DNA of 64,000 nucleotides from Halomonas sp. GT (GCF_002082565.1 NZ_CP020562.1:2728001-2792000), one strand, 5' to 3'. Counted from the first letter of the stretch, positions 49,701-59,371 are shown. Numbers and translations are program-made. The notes: a model not told the origin generated them from the sequence alone.

Positions 49701-52700
49701 ACGTCGCCGTTGAACAGCTCGTTGCCTTTGCCATCCACCACGACCAGGGTGTCGCCGATTTCGGTGCTGCTGCCCAGGGTGACGGTGGCGTTCACGCCAT
49801 CAGCGATTTCGTCGGCGCTGTAGATATCGCCAGAGGCGTCTTCCAGCGCCACGCTGACCGTCGGCGCGGTGGCGTCGATAACGCCGTTATCCGTATCGCT
49901 GTCGCTGTTGCCTGCTGGGTCGGTAACCGTGGCAGTCACGCTCAGTGCCGTATCCGTGCCGTCCAGGTCGGTGATGGTGACGGTGACACCGTTATCCAGG
50001 TCGTCCTGCGTCACTTCACGGTCAAGGAGCGTGTTGCCCTTGCCGTCGGTGACCACCAGGGTGTCGCCCACTTCGGTGCTGCCGCCCAGAGTGACGGTGG
50101 CGTTCACGCCATCAGCGATTTCGTCGGCGCTGTAGATGTCGCCAGAGGCGTCTTCCAGCGCAACGCTGACCGTCGGCGCGGTGGCGTCGATAACGCCGTT
50201 ATCCGTATCGCTGTCGCTGTTGCCTGCTGGGTCGGTAACCGTGGCAGTCACGCTCAGTGCCGTATCCGTGCCGTCCAGGTCGGTGATGGTCACGGTGACA
50301 CCGTTATCCAGGTCGTCCTGCGTCACTTCACGGTCAAGGAGCGTGTTGCCCTTGCCGTCGGTGACCACCAGGGTGTCGCCCACTTCGGTGCTGCCGCCCA
50401 GAGTGACGGTGGCGTTCACGCCATCAGCGATTTCGTCGGCGCTGTAGATGTCGCCAGAGGCGTCTTCCAGCGCAACGCTGACCGTCGGCGCGGTGGCGTC
50501 GATGGTACCGGTGTCGCTGTCGCTATCGCTGTTGCCTGCCGGGTCGGTGACCGTGGCAGTCACGCTCAGTGCCGTATCCGTGCCGTCCAGGTCGGTGATG
50601 GTGACGGTGACACCGTTATCCAGGTCGTCCTGCGTCACTTCACGATCCAGGAGCGTGTTGCCCTTGCCGTCGGTGACCACCAGGGTGTCGCCCACTTCGG
50701 TGCTGCCGCCCAGAGTGACGGTGGCGTTCACGCCATCAGCGATTTCGTCGGCGCTGTAGATGTCGCCAGAGGCGTCTTCCAGCGCAACGCTGACCGTCGG
50801 CGCGGTGGCGTCGACACTGTAGTCACGCTCGATATCAGCACTGTAGATGTTGCCTGCGTCGTCTTCACCAATCACGTCAGCAGTGATGCTGTCATTGTCG
50901 GCCAAAAGCGCGCCTGGGACATCAATGGCGTAGTTCAGGCTTTCATCGACTTGGCCTGTGAATGTCTCACCACCCACAGTCAGAGTGACAGTGTCGCCTT
51001 CGCGGGCGTCGCCACCCACGGTGCCAGTGATAGTGACGTCACCGTCAGCTTCTGAACCGTTGATCACGTCGTCACCGGCTATGGTATCGATGGTGATCGT
51101 AGCTTCTAGCTCGATATCTGCATCTGCATCTGCATCGGCGTCAGCATCGGCGTCGGCATCAGCGTCCGCGTCGGCATCTGCATCGGCATCCGCATCTGCA
51201 TCGGTATCCGCGTCCGCATCAGCATCAGCATCGGCATCGGCATCGGCATCGGCATCAGCGTCCGCATCGGCGTCGGCATCCGCATCGGCGTCCGCATCAG
51301 AATCGGAGTCGGCATCTGAATCGGCGTCAGCGTCCGCATCTGCATCCGCATCCGCATCCGCATCTGCATCTGCATCCGCATCCGCATCCGCGTCTGCATC
51401 GGCATCCGCATCTGCATCGGCGTCCGCATCAGCATCAGCGTCAGCATCTGCATCGGCGTCTGCGTCTGCGTCTGCGTCTGCGTCCGCATCGGCATCGGCA
51501 TCGGCATCGGCGTCGGCATCAGCATCTGCGTCGGCGTCAGCGTCAGCGTCAGCGTCAGCATCAGCGTCAGCGTCAGCGTCAGCGTCCGCATCAGCATCGG
51601 CGTCCGCATCAGCATCGGCGTCCGCATCAGCATCAGCATCAGCATCAGCATCGGCATCGGCGTCCGCATCAGCATCAGCATCGGCATCGGCATCGGCATC
51701 GGCATCGGCATCGGCATCAGCGTCCGCATCGGCGTCGGCATCCGCATCGGCGTCCGCATCAGAATCGGAGTCGGCATCTGAATCGGCGTCAGCGTCCGCA
51801 TCGGCATCTGAATCGGCATCTGCATCTGCATCGGCGTCAGCATCCGCGTCAGCGTCGGCATCCGCGTCAGCATCTGCATCCGCGTCAGCATCTGCATCTG
51901 CATCTGAATCGGCGTCTGCATCTGAATCGGCATCTGAATCGGCGTCGGCATCTGCATCGGCGTCTGCGTCTGCATCAGCGTCAGCGTCCGCATCGGCGTC
52001 CGCATCGGCGTCGGCGTCAGCATCTGAATCGGCGTCAGCATCAGCATCAGCATCAGCGTCAGCATCTGCATCAGCATCAGCATCAGCGTCAGCATCTGCA
52101 TCAGCGTCGGCATCGGCATCGGCATCGGCATCGGCATCAGCATCAGCGTCGGCATCTGAATCGGCATCTGCGTCCGCATCCGCATCTGCATCGGCATCGG
52201 CATCGGCATCGGCGTCAGCATCGGCATCGGCATCCGCGTCTGCGTCTGAATCGGCGTCGGCATCGGCATCCGCGTCTGCGTCTGAATCGGCGTCGGCATC
52301 AGCATCAGCGTCGGCGTCCGCATCTGCATCTGCATCGGCGTCCGCATCAGCATCAGCATCGGCATCGGCATCGGCATCAGCATCGGCATCAGCGTCAGCA
52401 TCCGCGTCGGCGTCTGCGTCTGCGTCGGCATCGGCGTCCGCATCAGCATCGGCATCAGCATCAGCATCAGCATCGGCGTCCGCATCAGCATCAGCATCAG
52501 CATCAGCATCAGCATCGGCATCGGCATCAGCGTCGGCGTCAGAATCTGCGTCCGCATCAGTGTCATCTAGTGCTGCAGCAGCGGCTACGCCACCATCAAA
52601 TTCGACGAACTCAGCCCCTTCAAGGCCTCCTTCAGTGCTAAAACTAAGCGGGTCGGTTTCTTCGGCGATACGGGCAAGGCGCACAAAGCTGTTACCGCCA

Positions 52701-53047
52701 CCACCACCGCCGCCAGCGCCGCCGGCTGCGGTAGCATCTAGCAGTTCAAGTAAATCGCCATCTTCATCATCAAGAGCGGCGAGCAGTGCTTCTAAATCGT
52801 CGTCTTGGGCGCTGGCATCGGTGGCTACAATCGCATCAAGATCAAGCTCGGGAGTGACAGCAACTTCTTGGCCGCCTTCAACAACGTTAACACCTGTTCC
52901 GTCGGCAAAGTCTAAATCTACACGACCATCCGCAGACGTGATGATCGTTTCACCTTCCTGAAGAACATCGCCAATACGGAGCTCTCGCAGATTGCCATCT
53001 TCATCACGTGCCCAAGCCTGACCTGAAATCGCGATAACTGTCGCCAT
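31790..53047 (-). CDS. lapA: Giant LapA-like RTX adhesin, 7085 residues
   Basis: A cell-surface biofilm adhesin exported by type I secretion. Residues 1-160 are the retention module ([20 protein letters not shown]...), with the LapG site Thr106-Ala-Ala-Gly109 in [13 protein letters not shown]. About 160-646 are Asp-Ala/Asp-Ser dipeptides. About 650-745 are a divergent Ig-like unit. About 746-6361 are 54 tandem 104-residue Ig-like repeats ([13 protein letters not shown]...). Two divergent units follow, then a von Willebrand A domain with [14 protein letters not shown] near residue 6626, flanked by RTX nonapeptides ([37 protein letters not shown]). The acidic C-terminus is the secretion signal. 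Exporter genes lie at 60004-64000, LapD/LapG at 28672-31304. Copy number depends on correct assembly. Confidence 0.95.
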   Translation of the reverse strand: MATVIAISGQAWARDEDGNLRELRIGDVLQEGETIITSADGRVDLDFADGTGVNVVEGGQEVAVTPELDLDAIVATDASAQDDDLEALLAALDDEDGDLLELLDATAAGGAGGGGGGGNSFVRLARIAEETDPLSFSTEGGLEGAEFVEFDGGVAAAAALDDTDADADSDADADADADADADADADADADADADADADADADADADADADADADADADADADADADADADADADADADADADADADADADADADSDADADADADADSDADADADADADADADADADADADADADADSDADADADADADADADADADADADADADADADADADADADADADSDADADADADADADADADADADADADADADSDADSDADADSDADADADADADADADADADADADADADADADSDADADADADSDADSDSDADADADADADADADADADADADADADADADADADADADADADADADADADADADADADADADADADADADADADADADADADADADADADADADADADADADADADADADADADADADADADADADADADADADADADADADADADSDADSDSDADADADADADADADADADADADADADADADTDADADADADADADADADADADADADADADIELEATITIDTIAGDDVINGSEADGDVTITGTVGGDAREGDTVTLTVGGETFTGQVDESLNYAIDVPGALLADNDSITADVIGEDDAGNIYSADIERDYSVDATAPTVSVALEDASGDIYSADEIADGVNATVTLGGSTEVGDTLVVTDGKGNTLLDREVTQDDLDNGVTVTITDLDGTDTALSVTATVTDPAGNSDSDSDTGTIDATAPTVSVALEDASGDIYSADEIADGVNATVTLGGSTEVGDTLVVTDGKGNTLLDREVTQDDLDNGVTVTITDLDGTDTALSVTATVTDPAGNSDSDTDNGVIDATAPTVSVALEDASGDIYSADEIADGVNATVTLGGSTEVGDTLVVTDGKGNTLLDREVTQDDLDNGVTVTITDLDGTDTALSVTATVTDPAGNSDSDTDNGVIDATAPTVSVALEDASGDIYSADEIADGVNATVTLGSSTEIGDTLVVVDGKGNELFNGDVTQAMLDNGLTVTITDLTDGDTDISVTATVTDPAGNSDSATDNGVIDATAPTVSVALEDASGDIYSADEIADGVNATVTLGGSTEVGDTLVVVDGKGNELFNGDVTQAMLDNGLTVTITDLDGTDTALSVTATVTDPAGNSDSDTDNGVIDATAPTVSVALEDASGDIYSADEIADGVNATVTLGGSTEVGDTLVVTDGKGNTLLDREVTQDDLDNGVTVTITDLDGTDTALSVTATVTDPAGNSDSDTDNGVIDATAPTVSVALEDASGDIYSADEIADGVNATVTLGGSTEVGDTLVVVDGKGNELFNGDVTQAMLDNGLTVTITDLDGTDTALSVTATVTDPAGNSDSDSDTGTIDATAPTVSVALEDASGDIYSADEIADGVNATVTLGSSTEIGDTLVVVDGKGNELFNGDVTQAMLDNGLTVTITDLDGTDTALSVTATVTDPAGNSDSDTDNGVIDATAPTVSVALEDASGDIYSADEIADGVNATVTLGSSTEIGDTLVVVDGKGNELFNGDVTQAMLDNGLTVTITDLDGTDTALSVTATVTDPAGNSDSDTDNGVIDATAPTVSVALEDASGDIYSADEIADGVNATVTLGSSTEIGDTLVVVDGKGNELFNGDVTQAMLDNGLTVTITDLDGTDTDISVTATVTDPAGNSDSDSDNGVIDATAPTVSVALEDASGDIYSADEIADGVNATVTLGGSTEVGDTLVVTDGKGNTLLDREVTQDDLDNGVTVTITDLDGTDTALSVTATVTDPAGNSDSDTDNGVIDATAPTVSVALEDASGDIYSADEIADGVNATVTLGGSTEIGDTLVVVDGKGNELFNGDVTQAMLDNGLTVTITDLDGTDTDISVTATVTDPAGNSDSDSDNGVIDATAPTVSVALEDASGDIYSADEIADGVNATVTLGGSTEVGDTLVVTDGKGNTLLDREVTQDDLDNGVTVTITDLDGTDTALSVTATVTDPAGNSDSATDNGVIDATAPTVSVALEDASGDIYSADEIADGVNATVTLGGSTEVGDTLVVTDGKGNTLLDREVTQDDLDNGVTVTITDLDGTDTALSVTATVTDPAGNSDSDTDNGVIDATAPTVSVALEDASGDIYSADEIADGVNATVTLGGSTEVGDTLVVTDGKGNTLLDREVTQDDLDNGVTVTITDLDGTDTALSVTATVTDPAGNSDSDTDNGVIDATAPTVSVALEDASGDIYSADEIADGVNATVTLGSSTEIGDTLVVVDGKGNELFNGDVTQAMLDNGLTVTITDLTDGDTDISVTATVTDPAGNSDSATDNGVIDATAPTVSVALEDASGDIYSADEIADGVNATVTLGGSTEVGDTLVVVDGKGNELFNGDVTQAMLDNGLTVTITDLDGTDTALSVTATVTDPAGNSDSDTDNGVIDATAPTVSVALEDASGDIYSADEIADGVNATVTLGGSTEVGDTLVVTDGKGNTLLDREVTQDDLDNGVTVTITDLDGTDTALSVTATVTDPAGNSDSDSDTGTIDATSPTVSVALEDASGDIYSADEIADGVNATVTLGGSTEVGDTLVVTDGKGNTLLDREVTQDDLDNGVTVTITDLDGTDTALSVTATVTDPAGNSDSDTDNGVIDATAPTVSVALEDASGDIYSADEIADGVNATVTLGSSTEIGDTLVVVDGKGNELFNGDVTQAMLDNGLTVTITDLDGTDTALSVTATVTDPAGNSDSDTDNGVIDATAPTVSVALEDASGDIYSADEIADGVNATVTLGSSTEIGDTLVVVDGKGNELFNGDVTQAMLDNGLTVTITDLDGTDTALSVTATVTDPAGNSDSDTDNGVIDATAPTVSVALEDASGDIYSADEIADGVNATVTLGGSTEVGDTLVVTDGKGNTLLDREVTQDDLDNGVTVTITDLDGTDTALSVTATVTDPAGNSDSDTDNGVIDATAPTVSVALEDASGDIYSADEIADGVNATVTLGGSTEIGDTLVVVDGKGNELFNGDVTQAMLDNGLTVTITDLDGTDTDISVTATVTDPAGNSDSDSDNGVIDATAPTVSVALEDASGDIYSADEIADGVNATVTLGGSTEVGDTLVVTDGKGNTLLDREVTQDDLDNGVTVTITDLDGTDTALSVTATVTDPAGNSDSATDNGVIDATAPTVSVALEDASGDIYSADEIADGVNATVTLGGSTEVGDTLVVTDGKGNTLLDREVTQDDLDNGVTVTITDLDGTDTALSVTATVTDPAGNSDSDSDTGTIDATSPTVSVALEDASGDIYSADEIADGVNATVTLGGSTEVGDTLVVTDGKGNTLLDREVTQDDLDNGVTVTITDLDGTDTALSVTATVTDPAGNSDSDTDNGVIDATAPTVSVALEDASGDIYSADEIADGVNATVTLGGSTEVGDTLVVVDGKGNELFNGDVTQAMLDNGLTVTITDLDGTDTALSVTATVTDPAGNSDSDTDNGVIDATAPTVSVALEDASGDIYSADEIADGVNATVTLGGSTEVGDTLVVTDGKGNTLLDREVTQDDLDNGVTVTITDLDGTDTALSVTATVTDPAGNSDSDTDNGVIDATAPTVSVALEDASGDIYSADEIADGVNATVTLGGSTEVGDTLVVTDGKGNTLLDREVTQDDLDNGVTVTITDLDGTDTALSVTATVTDPAGNSDSDTDNGVIDATAPTVSVALEDASGDIYSADEIADGVNATVTLGGSTEVGDTLVVTDGKGNTLLDREVTQDDLDNGVTVTITDLDGTDTDISVTATVTDPAGNSDSDSDNGVIDATAPTVSVALEDASGDIYSADEIADGVNATVTLGGSTEVGDTLVVVDGKGNELFNGDVTQAMLDNGLTVTITDLDGTDTALSVTATVTDPAGNSDSDTDNGVIDATAPTVSVALEDASGDIYSADEIADGVNATVTLGSSTEIGDTLVVVDGKGNELFNGDVTQAMLDNGLTVTITDLDGTDTALSVTATVTDPAGNSDSDTDNGVIDATAPTVSVALEDASGDIYSADEIADGVNATVTLGGSTEVGDTLVVVDGKGNELFNGDVTQAMLDNGLTVTITDLDGTDTALSVTATVTDPAGNSDSDSDTGTIDATAPTVSVALEDASGDIYSADEIADGVNATVTLGGSTEVGDTLVVTDGKGNTLLDREVTQDDLDNGVTVTITDLDGTDTALSVTATVTDPAGNSDSDSDTGTIDATAPTVSVALEDASGDIYSADEIADGVNATVTLGGSTEVGDTLVVVDGKGNELFNGDVTQAMLDNGLTVTITDLDGTDTALSVTATVTDPAGNSDSDTDNGVIDATAPTVSVALEDASGDIYSADEIADGVNATVTLGGSTEVGDTLVVTDGKGNTLLDREVTQDDLDNGVTVTITDLDGTDTDISVTATVTDPAGNSDSDSDTGTIDATAPTVSVALEDASGDIYSADEIADGVNATVTLGGSTEVGDTLVVVDGKGNELFNGDVTQAMLDNGLTVTITDLDGTDTALSVTATVTDPAGNSDSDTDNGVIDATAPTVSVALEDASGDIYSADEIADGVNATVTLGGSTEVGDTLVVVDGKGNELFNGDVTQAMLDNGLTVTITDLDGTDTALSVTATVTDPAGNSDSDSDTGTIDATAPTVSVALEDASGDIYSADEIADGVNATVTLGGSTEVGDTLVVTDGKGNTLLDREVTQDDLDNGVTVTITDLDGTDTDISVTATVTDPAGNSDSDSDTGTIDATAPTVSVALEDASGDIYSADEIADGVNATVTLGGSTEVGDTLVVVDGKGNELFNGDVTQAMLDNGLTVTITDLDGTDTALSVTATVTDPAGNSDSDTDNGVIDATAPTVSVALEDASGDIYSADEIADGVNATVTLGGSTEVGDTLVVTDGKGNTLLDREVTQDDLDNGVTVTITDLDGTDTALSVTATVTDPAGNSDSDTDNGVIDATAPTVSVALEDASGDIYSADEIADGVNATVTLGGSTEVGDTLVVVDGKGNELFNGDVTQAMLDNGLTVTITDLDGTDTALSVTATVTDPAGNSDSDTDNGVIDATAPTVSVALEDASGDIYSADEIADGVNATVTLGGSTEVGDTLVVTDGKGNTLLDREVTQDDLDNGVTVTITDLDGTDTALSVTATVTDPAGNSDSDTDNGVIDATAPTVSVALEDASGDIYSADEIADGVNATVTLGGSTEVGDTLVVVDGKGNELFNGDVTQAMLDNGLTVTITDLDGTDTDISVTATVTDPAGNSDSDSDNGVIDATAPTVSVALEDASGDIYSADEIADGVNATVTLGGSTEVGDTLVVTDGKGNTLLDREVTQDDLDNGVTVTITDLDGTDTDISVTATVTDPAGNSDSATDNGVIDATAPTVSVALEDASGDIYSADEIADGVNATVTLGGSTEVGDTLVVTDGKGNTLLDREVTQDDLDNGVTVTITDLDGTDTDISVTATVTDPAGNSDSDTDNGVIDATAPTVSVALEDVSGDIYSADEIADGVNATVTLGGSTEVGDTLVVVDGKGNELFNGDVTQAMLDNGLTVTITDLDGTDTALSVTATVTDPAGNSDSDSDTGTIDATAPTVSVALEDASGDIYSADEIADGVNATVTLGGSTEVGDTLVVTDGKGNTLLDREVTQDDLDNGVTVTITDLDGTDTALSVTATVTDPAGNSDSDSDTGTIDATSPTVSVALEDASGDIYSADEIADGVNATVTLGGSTEVGDTLVVTDGKGNTLLDREVTQDDLDNGVTVTITDLDGTDTALSVTATVTDPAGNSDSDTDNGVIDATAPTVSVALEDASGDIYSADEIADGVNATVTLGGSTEVGDTLVVTDGKGNTLLDREVTQDDLDNGVTVTITDLDGTDTDISVTATVTDPAGNSDSDTDNGVIDATAPTVSVALEDVSGDIYSADEIADGVNATVTLGGSTEVGDTLVVTDGKGNTLLDREVTQDDLDNGVTVTITDLDGTDTDISVTATVTDPAGNSDSATDNGVIDATAPTVSVALEDASGDIYSADEIADGVNATVTLGGSTEVGDTLVVTDGKGNTLLDREVTQDDLDNGVTVTITDLDGTDTDISVTATVTDPAGNSDSDTDNGVIDATAPTVSVALEDVSGDIYSADEIADGVNATVTLGGSTEVGDTLVVVDGKGNELFNGDVTQAMLDNGLTVTITDLDGTDTALSVTATVTDPAGNSDSDSDTGTIDATAPTVSVALEDASGDIYSADEIADGVNATVTLGGSTEVGDTLVVTDGKGNTLLDREVTQDDLDNGVTVTITDLDGTDTALSVTATVTDPAGNSDSDTDNGVIDATAPTVSVALQGAGDDDVYNINEIAAGEPDSVEALVTFQAGTKVGDTLVVKDAGGNTLTTVVLDQEDINNGVTVWVAVSQGATNVSVSATVTDPAGNSASDDDSKGVANVAPEATITIDPAFGGDDFLSNSEAEEAQPITGSVGGDAKAGDAIEVTIGGEVYTTTVDGDGSSWSVSVPSDKVAGLGSGEITANVIGVDQYGNAYEAETDRPFEVQPPASLNVGGNGDNTIEGGGGDDVIIGDRGGKVTIVDPAANYNISLIVDVSGSMTSGSGTPGLSRMNLTKQALVNLSNQLKDHEGVINVQLVTFSTNASTPVVIQGLNPGNVHQLINAINVLQASGGTNYQAAFQQSVAWFNAQNAQQGSGNFENLSFFLTDGNPTYSYYNGSLWGNGRDTDYYVMEDAVNAFTSLSSKSSVNAIGIGNGVNENLLRFFDNTDVVDSSATQYVSARGYSGTITAPAGSVDIVNNASELAAALEGSSEFDELESLGDDIITGGKGDDIIFGDAINTDHLQWTNQDTGTLFAAGSHDGLGYQGLREFLKWEVNNGAVPNDDQILDYVRENWESLIDTVRTDGGGNTIDGGAGNDILIGGAGNDTLIGGEGNDLLFGGLGADTFKWELNDQGTADNPAIDTVMDFNAGEGDKLDIGELLDYENGDSLDAYIVAEEDSGDTVLYVNSEGGLAGDKENADQVIRLEGKSFSDFGGGGSQDVILHMIQNGKLDIE
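33965..50812 (-). repeat. 54 tandem 312-bp repeats encoding 104-residue Ig-like domains
   Basis: The unit recurs at exactly 312 bp with no length variation across about 16.8 kb; each landmark GCTGTAGAT(G/A)TCGCC recurs from 34218 to 50754. Copies differ at a few blocks. These are [35 protein letters not shown] versus [41 protein letters not shown], the linker SDTGTIDAT versus TDNGVIDAT, and ASGD/VSGD. The blocks combine in many ways, as expected from recombination between copies. The 104-residue length matches the calcium-dependent extender repeats of other giant RTX adhesins such as the Marinomonas ice-binding adhesin. Confidence 0.97.
51112..52569 (-). repeat. Hexanucleotide-based Asp-Ala/Asp-Ser low-complexity tract
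   Basis: About 486 residues made almost wholly of Asp-Ala dipeptides, with scattered Asp-Ser and one Asp-Thr. The DNA is a degenerate hexamer array (plus strand gcatcg, gcatcc, gcgtcg, gcatct and so on). Serines arise by G-to-T changes of the Ala codon first base. Segments are duplicated: a stretch of about 100 bp around 51301 recurs 462 bp away near 51763, and a 36-bp block repeats in tandem at about 52228-52299. The net charge is extremely negative. The hexamer period makes the other frames open as well. Confidence 0.96.
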
Positions 53048-53109
53048 GTGCTGTATCCCACCCGCCGTTTCATTAAAGAGTTTGCCGCTTTTGTAAAAAC
53101 CAATGAAAG

Positions 53110-53139
53110 TAAATATTCATTAACGGCATTTTGCAGCAA
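53110..53139 (-). promoter_or_regulatory. Possible sigma-70 promoter of the adhesin gene
   Basis: On the minus strand TTGCTG (53139-53134) and TATTTA (53115-53110) are separated by 18 bases and lie about 65-90 bases before the adhesin ATG at 53047. The 192-bp gap to the next gene contains no other gene. No FleQ-like site is evident. This is a weak prediction. Confidence 0.3.
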
Positions 53140-53239
53140 GGCTAATCTTGATGACGGCGAATTCATATTGTACCGGTGGACAGTACTAGCACAGTGATAG
53201 GAGGGGCCTGACGGATATGCTGAAAATTATGATGATTTT

Positions 53240-55060
53240 TTAATACTGAACGGAGCGTTCTACTACGGCTTTTTGTTCATCAACCAGCCCAATGGTTTCA
53301 TAGGCTTTTATAAGCCCGGACATCATATTGAGTGCGCCTGAATCATTATTAAGATGACAGCGTTGGCAGAATTCATGAGCGCGCGCAGCGAGTGCGACAC
53401 AGTTCGCCGCCATGGTGGGTGAAGCGAACTCCGACCAACCTTGCTGATTATTAGGGCTTTCCCATTGAGTGCTGATTAGCTCAAGTACTTCCGCATTTAG
53501 CTTTGCAGATAGCGGCCAGTGGGCCCCCAGCGTGTCATACACCCAACCATGCCAGTCCAGCAGAAGCATATACTTGCCTATGGTTGCCATGCGCGCGCTA
53601 CTCGCATTTTGCACCGTCAAGCATTTGGGGAGCCTTTCTATCTCAACGATCATAAGCGGCCATAACTTCATGAAACGCTCAACTTGAAAGGTCTGATTGT
53701 CTTCTTGCGTCAGATAGGAAAAATGCGATGCCTTAATATTTCTCATGCGTTCAGGTAATGAGGCAAACGTTGCAGCGTACTGGGTAATGATATTGTTTGG
53801 CACAGGGACATGTCGTAAGCCTTGACGTAGCTCACTCATCCAAGGCTTACGTTCTTCAGAGTTTTTCCATTGAGGAGGTGTGTCCCCCACTTCCAATAAC
53901 AAAAAGGAGCACCAGGGCAAACGACCGCTGGCTAGTAACACAGGCACAGTAGGGATGACTCCATAACAATAGCCACCGACTTCACTCAATAGCGATATTT
54001 CATGAAGCGCTTCATTTTCCCGAGCAGGGATGTAGCACTTCAACAACCTATAGCGAGGGAAGCCATTGCTATCCACATCCCGAACCAACACGTGTGCGAT
54101 GGCTCGCCCAGAAAGCAGGCGACACTGCAAAATTTCAGGATCGCGGTGGCAATAATGACACTCAACTAACCATGGCAATAGCCAACGTTGAAGCGTTGCT
54201 TGTTCAAAACGTTGTACAAAATCCGTGGTTGAAAAGAGAGATATCTGCTGGGAGCGAGGCAAAAGCAGCATATTAATCTGCTGAAAATACTTGATGATAC
54301 TCAAGAAATTGACCAATCCATTAACACTGGCCGCCATTAATTGGCGCATTCCCAGCAGCAATATGAACAGTGTCAAGAGTGGACGCATCGTCCCATTGAA
54401 ATAATCTAGGACAATAATTAAAAACCCTAACGCAAAGCTGATATTGATGACTGTCAGAACGTTGCCTTGCAACATATTCTGAATTTTCGTCACCCGCTCA
54501 AAGCGATAGTAAAAGCCAACGATCATCACCAGCCCCAACACACAAGTAACTGCTAATAGCGCTAGCAGAGGATGTAGAAGAGCGATTAAAAGACAGAAAA
54601 GCAGTGCAATCACCGTTGATGACAAAGCACCTATCACAATGCCTAACACGCGTTTGCCAAGTAATCGGTGGTTGGCAACTAACCGGGTTTTATTCAAATG
54701 ACCAAGAATTAGGGTCGAAAAATGCGCAATGGCTTTTTTGACTAGCCATTGAAGTAAGGCGTAGGTGCAAAAGCAGAGCACTGCCAATGCGATTAATACC
54801 GCTATCTTGCCACCATGGTTATCCACCCTGGGAACCCAACCATCTATACGACTATGCCCGGTGATCAACACTTGAAGCAGTTGCCAGGGTAGCACTAGGC
54901 TTGCCAACAGCATGACCTGACTTACAATTTGTATTAGCAAGATAGTCAATACGCGCCAACGAAATGGCCACAATACCGCACGAGCTAACGCAGCCATCAG
55001 GTCGAGAACTTGATCTCCGTGAATCTCGTTTCTCTCACTGTTAGTCATTTGGTTGCTCAT
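53240..55060 (-). CDS. Polytopic membrane protein with ABC-TMD-like N-terminus and pseudokinase-like tail (unknown)
   Basis: A 606-residue protein I cannot name. Hydrophobic segments lie near residues 37-65, 85-108, 138-160, 163-183, 203-220 and 228-245, spaced like the membrane domain of an ABC exporter, but there is no ATPase domain. The soluble tail (about 290-600) looks like a degenerate aminoglycoside-phosphotransferase/kinase fold. It has a Lys in RYRLLKCYIP, a possible helix-C Glu in NEALHEISLL, a hinge-like WCSFLLLEVGD, and LLLDWHGWVYDTLG where the metal-binding Asp-x-x would be. The HxD catalytic loop is missing. CHYCH at 301-305 is noted but lacks cytochrome context. It overlaps the metallopeptidase gene (ATGA) and precedes the adhesin by 192 bp. 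Confidence 0.85.
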   Translation of the reverse strand: MSNQMTNSERNEIHGDQVLDLMAALARAVLWPFRWRVLTILLIQIVSQVMLLASLVLPWQLLQVLITGHSRIDGWVPRVDNHGGKIAVLIALAVLCFCTYALLQWLVKKAIAHFSTLILGHLNKTRLVANHRLLGKRVLGIVIGALSSTVIALLFCLLIALLHPLLALLAVTCVLGLVMIVGFYYRFERVTKIQNMLQGNVLTVINISFALGFLIIVLDYFNGTMRPLLTLFILLLGMRQLMAASVNGLVNFLSIIKYFQQINMLLLPRSQQISLFSTTDFVQRFEQATLQRWLLPWLVECHYCHRDPEILQCRLLSGRAIAHVLVRDVDSNGFPRYRLLKCYIPARENEALHEISLLSEVGGYCYGVIPTVPVLLASGRLPWCSFLLLEVGDTPPQWKNSEERKPWMSELRQGLRHVPVPNNIITQYAATFASLPERMRNIKASHFSYLTQEDNQTFQVERFMKLWPLMIVEIERLPKCLTVQNASSARMATIGKYMLLLDWHGWVYDTLGAHWPLSAKLNAEVLELISTQWESPNNQQGWSEFASPTMAANCVALAARAHEFCQRCHLNNDSGALNMMSGLIKAYETIGLVDEQKAVVERSVQY

Positions 55061-56082
55061 CGATCAATCATGGGTTCAATAAGTTGCATGAATGTGCGTA
55101 ATTCGTCAGGTTGATCGGTTATCGGCATATATAGGGAAACAGCATGGTGCACTGCGGATAGGATGGCTCTATTGTGCCGCAGGTCACGCTGTTCTGCTTC
55201 TGCCCAACCATACACGGGCCATTGTTCTTGATGGGCCAGTGCCTCCCCCGCTTCATTTAGCGAGGAGAAAAGTAACGGTAGAAATGCGCTGCCATAACGC
55301 TCACTCACTGCCACTACTTGGCTGCCATCGTGATAGCGCATCTCTCTTAGTGCCTTTGGGATAGAGCTGTCGCCTTGAGGATCAAGCAGATAAAACAGTC
55401 TCTGCCAAAAGATTGTGGCGCCGTAGCTATCTTGCATTACTACTTCCAGCGCTTCGGCACTAGTAGGTAAGGGATCCCCTTTTTGTATATCCCCTCTAAG
55501 TAGCGATTCTGACCAGCGGGCTAACCCTTCATGCACCCAACCTTGCTTGAACATCATGTGTGCATTTTGATACAGATGAAATAACTCATGTGCAGGGGTT
55601 AAGTTTTCTGCTGCATTCACTTGACCACCTAGGGCCATGCGAATATGGCAATCAGACACTGCGGGGCTGCGTACCACTTCATCATACGCTTGCCCGCCGC
55701 GCACTTGGTCAGCACGCAACATCACAATAATGAAATTTGCACGCTGATAGCGTGGCATAAGTAAAGGTGGTGTGAGCCCCAATACTTCACGATAGAGTAT
55801 ATCGGCGGCTTCAAGCTGTATTTTCAAGTCATTAAGTCTTGTCGCGCTTAGCGGCACGCTCTGATCAGTTGCCTCGACAAAGAAGTGAATATGCTTCTCT
55901 ATCCCCTCGGTTTGGTTCGGCTCACTTGCCACTACCTCAAGCGATCTGTCGCGCTGTAGATAATGGCACTCACCTGCTTCCGGGGTCGGCTGGGCAATCA
56001 CTGGCGTTAACTTGCCGATCATGGCGCAAAGTATTATTAGTGCAACCCACCCACGCTGGTATGACGATAGCTGTTTAATCAT
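55057..56082 (-). CDS. Secreted gluzincin-like metallopeptidase (unknown role)
   Basis: A 341-residue protein with an N-terminal signal sequence or anchor (about 10-30, PVIA). The zinc site is TPAHELFHLYQNA (His165, Glu166, His169), followed 16 residues later by GWVHEGLARWSESL with Glu185. This is the HExxH...E arrangement of gluzincins (Peptidase_MA-like, M1-like fold). The preceding region, FIIVMLRADQVRGGQAYDE, is beta-rich as in that fold. It should act in the periplasm or at the surface; the substrate is unknown. ATG 56082 overlaps the stop of the Mur-ligase fusion gene, and its stop overlaps the membrane-protein gene, so all three are translationally coupled. Confidence 0.85.
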   Translation of the reverse strand: MIKQLSSYQRGWVALIILCAMIGKLTPVIAQPTPEAGECHYLQRDRSLEVVASEPNQTEGIEKHIHFFVEATDQSVPLSATRLNDLKIQLEAADILYREVLGLTPPLLMPRYQRANFIIVMLRADQVRGGQAYDEVVRSPAVSDCHIRMALGGQVNAAENLTPAHELFHLYQNAHMMFKQGWVHEGLARWSESLLRGDIQKGDPLPTSAEALEVVMQDSYGATIFWQRLFYLLDPQGDSSIPKALREMRYHDGSQVVAVSERYGSAFLPLLFSSLNEAGEALAHQEQWPVYGWAEAEQRDLRHNRAILSAVHHAVSLYMPITDQPDELRTFMQLIEPMIDR

Positions 56083-59000
56083 GAGGTAGCTGAGAAAAAA
56101 GTGCGTGCAGTCCGATGCCATGGGACGCCTTAACAAACACGCTATCTTGAGGCACTAGATGGTCAGGCAATGCAGCTTCAAGAGCCTCAACATCGGCGAA
56201 GTGAAACACGCCAGAAGCCTCTCCACCCAGCAACGGCAACAACGCTTGGCAGTGCTTACCACAGAGCAGTATGCTTCTAGCTGATTGCGCAGCAAGGATT
56301 GGGGCAAGCTCCTGGTGCAAACGTTCTGACTCTGCCCCTAGCTCTAGCATATCGCCAATAATCAACAGCTTTTTATTGGCGTCCACAGGGAGTGAGGAGA
56401 AGGCCTCCAACGCCATACGCATCGATAGAGGATTGGCATTGTACGTTTCATCGTACAGAGTGATTGGCATCCCGTAGCAGTCTATAGCCCGCACCTCGCC
56501 CCGCCCTGCCACCGCTTGAAAAGATGCCAAACGGGATATGACGATGTCTAAAGGTAAATTATCTTGCCTAGCCACGGCTAATACTGCCATCGCATTCAGC
56601 AGCATATGTCGCCCAGCAGCACTCAAGCCAAGTTCATACACAACGCCATCACACATAATGCGACCGCTATTCCCTGCAAATTCAAGCATGCGTATGTCTG
56701 CGTCAGGATGTTCACCGAAACTGACCACCTGTAGGTGATAGCGCCTCGCCTGCTCAGCCAGATAAATATAGTGAGGCATATCACGGTAGAGAATAGCGAT
56801 CCCATTGGGTGGCATACCCTGAAAAATAAGCGATTTCTTTCGGGCAATTTCGTCCAGAGATCGGTGATACACCAGATGCGATGCAGCAATATTAGTAACA
56901 ATGGCGATGTCAGGGCGGGCAAGATCGGTATTCTGGGCCATGGAGCCAATGGCCATTTCAACCACCCAGTACGGTGCTTTTTGTGGCATCGAAGCCATGT
57001 TCCAAGCAATGCCTATCGGTAAGTTGGCACTGCCTTGCGTTTGTCCGACAGCACCGGTGTAGTTCAACACATGGGCTAGCATCGCTACTGCCGTTGTTTT
57101 ACCTGCACTGCCGGTAACACCGATGACACGCCCAGCGTAATTCCGGCGCTGCCACTGACCTATCGCCAACGTCGCTGCACGCACATCAGCTACGTGCAGC
57201 ACGGGCACACCGATATCACGATATGTCTCACGATCATCACAAATGACAGCGGAAGCACCTTTACTTACCAGAGACTTGACTGCGGCGAATGGCAAAAAAC
57301 CTTTATCCATTTCTTTGCTACGAGCGACAACAACCTGCCCAGGTTGAAAAGATTTTGGCCAGCAGCATAGTCCTATCGCCTGCCAATCATCAGGCGGCAC
57401 TGATGCCCATACTCCCTCAGTTGCTGAGGCGATGGCCTTGGCATCCAGCCGATTCCCTACTCGTGGCTTGACACTGGCATAGCTTGCCTCACGCAGCATC
57501 TGCTGGTACGCCACCAGCCCTGATAAGTAGTGCTCTACATCGTCTATCCTGACGCGAAAACTGTGATGACGAATAAAAAAGCCATCCACGATGGTCGCCG
57601 GGGCCTTAAAATACATAGCGACTTCCGGCCAGAAGAAACCGTTGAGTAGGTAATTCGCCCTGGCGTGAAGCGCACGGTAAAACGCATTGATATCAAAGCC
57701 GTTTAACACATCGGCTAAATCAGGGCGTGCCCCCAGCTTGAGCAGCGTTTTGTGAAACGCCATTGATAGTTCAAGCAACGTTGGAAACGTCGTGGCCCGC
57801 TTGTGAATAAAGTCGACATAACCAGTGATATTGCGCACCGCAAACGCAAAATACTTGCGCTCTGGACGATGCGTCACCAGTTCATTAGAGCAATACGCAA
57901 GCCAATGGTCGTGAGCATTTTCGTGACCACTAGCAATAAAGTAGTCAAATGCTTTGACCACACACTCCAGCCACCGGTTATTTCCGGTATGGTCGTAAAG
58001 CCGCATTAAGGCAAAAGCAGCTTCGCCATCGTAATAAATGATCCGTGTTTTTTCCTTAACCGATAAATCCGCAGCATTGAGCACGTGCACAAAGCTACCA
58101 TCGGCTTCCTGCATTCTCGTCATCCCCTGCGCCAGCGCATCCGCCAAATCAGCATAGCGACCATCCCCCGTGACTTGGTGATATTTCACTAGTGCAAGAA
58201 CAGCGACCGCATTGGCTCCCAGCTTGATAATGTCGCCTGCATCCACCACATAGGCAGCGCCTTGGCGATGAATAACGAACCTGGAACATAACCCCGAAAG
58301 CGCGCTAGTAATCTGCTGGCGTAAAATGTCTAGCTGCTCATTACTTAAAAGCCCTTGCTCCACACAGACTTCATAGCCTTCCAATAAGGCATAGGTACTA
58401 CTGGCGTGGCGTAATACGTTGTAGGTGTTAATACGACGATCAAAGCAGGGAAAATAGCCATACACATAGCGGCCATCTTCATTTACTTGTTTGCCTAAGA
58501 AGCGGGTGGAACGTGCGATTAACTCGCCTGTGGATACCGCTGTTAGAGGAGGAGCTTCTCGCCTGCCCCAGCATCTCGGCTGAGTCTCCAGGGCATAAAC
58601 GTTAGCATTTTCGCCACTAACATCCACAAATACGCCAGCGGTAGAAAAGCTCCAAGCTGGCATATTATCGGCAAAGTCTGGCATCTGACTTGAGCCATGA
58701 CGCGCTTTTATATAGCGCTCTAGGTGAGCCTGATTAATATCAGCATGCGCCACCTGATTGCCTGCATACAAACAGGCATTAGCGTTAAGCTCCATCTCTG
58801 TTAGCAAGAGTCGAGGAAGCTTCTTGCCCACAAAGGCTAAGCCACTACGGAAATAGTTGCGCTTGTAACGCTTAATATCTTGTTTTAGGGCTTGCCATTG
58901 CCATTCACGCACGGCAAAAGGCCACTCCAACCGACACCACACTAATGGACGTGGGAACTTTCGCTCAAGCTGTTCTAGTGCCTGCTTCAACGCGGGGAGT

Positions 59001-59275
59001 AAGGCTGCCCAATTGCCTGTCTGTAAGTCGCACAAATCAAGCTGCACAGAAGCAACTTGAGCGCGCTCATAGCCATCGCTTACAGAGATCAGCATTAGCT
59101 GAACAAACTCTGCTGGCTGCGCATGCCGGTTCAACCACATAGGCATCACCGTTTCGCCGATACCATCTAAAGCATGCGCTAAGTCAACCTGTCGGGCAGC
59201 CTGTATAGCTTTCCCAGCACCCTGCTGACGTTGTATAAGCGAGCTAGGCAGTGAATAACGTTTATTATCGGGCAT
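56075..59275 (-). CDS. MurF-like ligase fused behind an alpha-toroid-like domain (unknown)
   Basis: A 1066-residue protein. Residues about 1-250 are unrecognised. About 262-590 form a helical-hairpin region with patterns of glycosidase/epimerase-type toroids (NEDGRYVYGYFPCFDRRINTYNVLRHASSTYALLE; YYDGEAAFALMRLYDHTGNNRWL). About 620-1066 are a full Mur ligase of MurF type: an N-terminal substrate domain, P-loop GVTGSAGKTT (719-728), VVEMAIGS with Glu773, IVTNIAASHL, DETYNANPLSMRMALE, GDMLELG and KASHGIGL. This implies ATP-dependent amide-bond formation, but the substrate is unlikely to be the normal cell-wall tripeptide because the fusion sits in an accessory cassette. No signal peptide is seen, so it is cytoplasmic. 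ATG 59275 has only a weak ribosome site. Confidence 0.87.
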   Translation of the reverse strand: MPDNKRYSLPSSLIQRQQGAGKAIQAARQVDLAHALDGIGETVMPMWLNRHAQPAEFVQLMLISVSDGYERAQVASVQLDLCDLQTGNWAALLPALKQALEQLERKFPRPLVWCRLEWPFAVREWQWQALKQDIKRYKRNYFRSGLAFVGKKLPRLLLTEMELNANACLYAGNQVAHADINQAHLERYIKARHGSSQMPDFADNMPAWSFSTAGVFVDVSGENANVYALETQPRCWGRREAPPLTAVSTGELIARSTRFLGKQVNEDGRYVYGYFPCFDRRINTYNVLRHASSTYALLEGYEVCVEQGLLSNEQLDILRQQITSALSGLCSRFVIHRQGAAYVVDAGDIIKLGANAVAVLALVKYHQVTGDGRYADLADALAQGMTRMQEADGSFVHVLNAADLSVKEKTRIIYYDGEAAFALMRLYDHTGNNRWLECVVKAFDYFIASGHENAHDHWLAYCSNELVTHRPERKYFAFAVRNITGYVDFIHKRATTFPTLLELSMAFHKTLLKLGARPDLADVLNGFDINAFYRALHARANYLLNGFFWPEVAMYFKAPATIVDGFFIRHHSFRVRIDDVEHYLSGLVAYQQMLREASYASVKPRVGNRLDAKAIASATEGVWASVPPDDWQAIGLCCWPKSFQPGQVVVARSKEMDKGFLPFAAVKSLVSKGASAVICDDRETYRDIGVPVLHVADVRAATLAIGQWQRRNYAGRVIGVTGSAGKTTAVAMLAHVLNYTGAVGQTQGSANLPIGIAWNMASMPQKAPYWVVEMAIGSMAQNTDLARPDIAIVTNIAASHLVYHRSLDEIARKKSLIFQGMPPNGIAILYRDMPHYIYLAEQARRYHLQVVSFGEHPDADIRMLEFAGNSGRIMCDGVVYELGLSAAGRHMLLNAMAVLAVARQDNLPLDIVISRLASFQAVAGRGEVRAIDCYGMPITLYDETYNANPLSMRMALEAFSSLPVDANKKLLIIGDMLELGAESERLHQELAPILAAQSARSILLCGKHCQALLPLLGGEASGVFHFADVEALEAALPDHLVPQDSVFVKASHGIGLHALFSQLPHD

Positions 59276-59371
59276 TCAAATGCTCAAAAATATGGGCTAA
59301 TGCAAAAGCCTGAAGTTTAGCGTTTTCGTGCTAACACCTTTCGATACATCGCTTACATTCAGGCATGATCA

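Noticed and set aside
33957..50759. Dozens of tandem 88-103-codon plus-strand open frames, each starting directly after the previous stop
   Set aside because: They are shadows of the 312-bp repeats, so each copy recreates the same antisense frame. Their regularity follows from the repeat, not from coding selection.
33965..50812. Possible CRISPR-like array
   Set aside because: The units are contiguous 312-bp coding repeats with no spacers and no cas genes.
51106..52566. 486-codon minus-strand frame rich in Met-Leu-Pro-Thr
   Set aside because: It is an out-of-frame reading of the hexamer tract within the adhesin gene; the composition is meaningless.
50958..52961. 667-codon plus-strand open frame rich in Ser-Ala
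   Set aside because: It is the antisense reading of the hexamer Asp-Ala tract; the period of six keeps other frames free of stops. It has no ribosome site or family similarity.
52918..53166. 82-codon minus-strand frame overlapping the adhesin start
   Set aside because: It overlaps the retention-module coding sequence in another frame and shows no family features.
53833..54160. CHYCH (CxxCH) as a c-type haem site in the 606-residue membrane protein
   Set aside because: There is no cytochrome fold, axial ligand pattern or signal peptide. It is probably chance, with a kinase-like fold a better fit for the tail.
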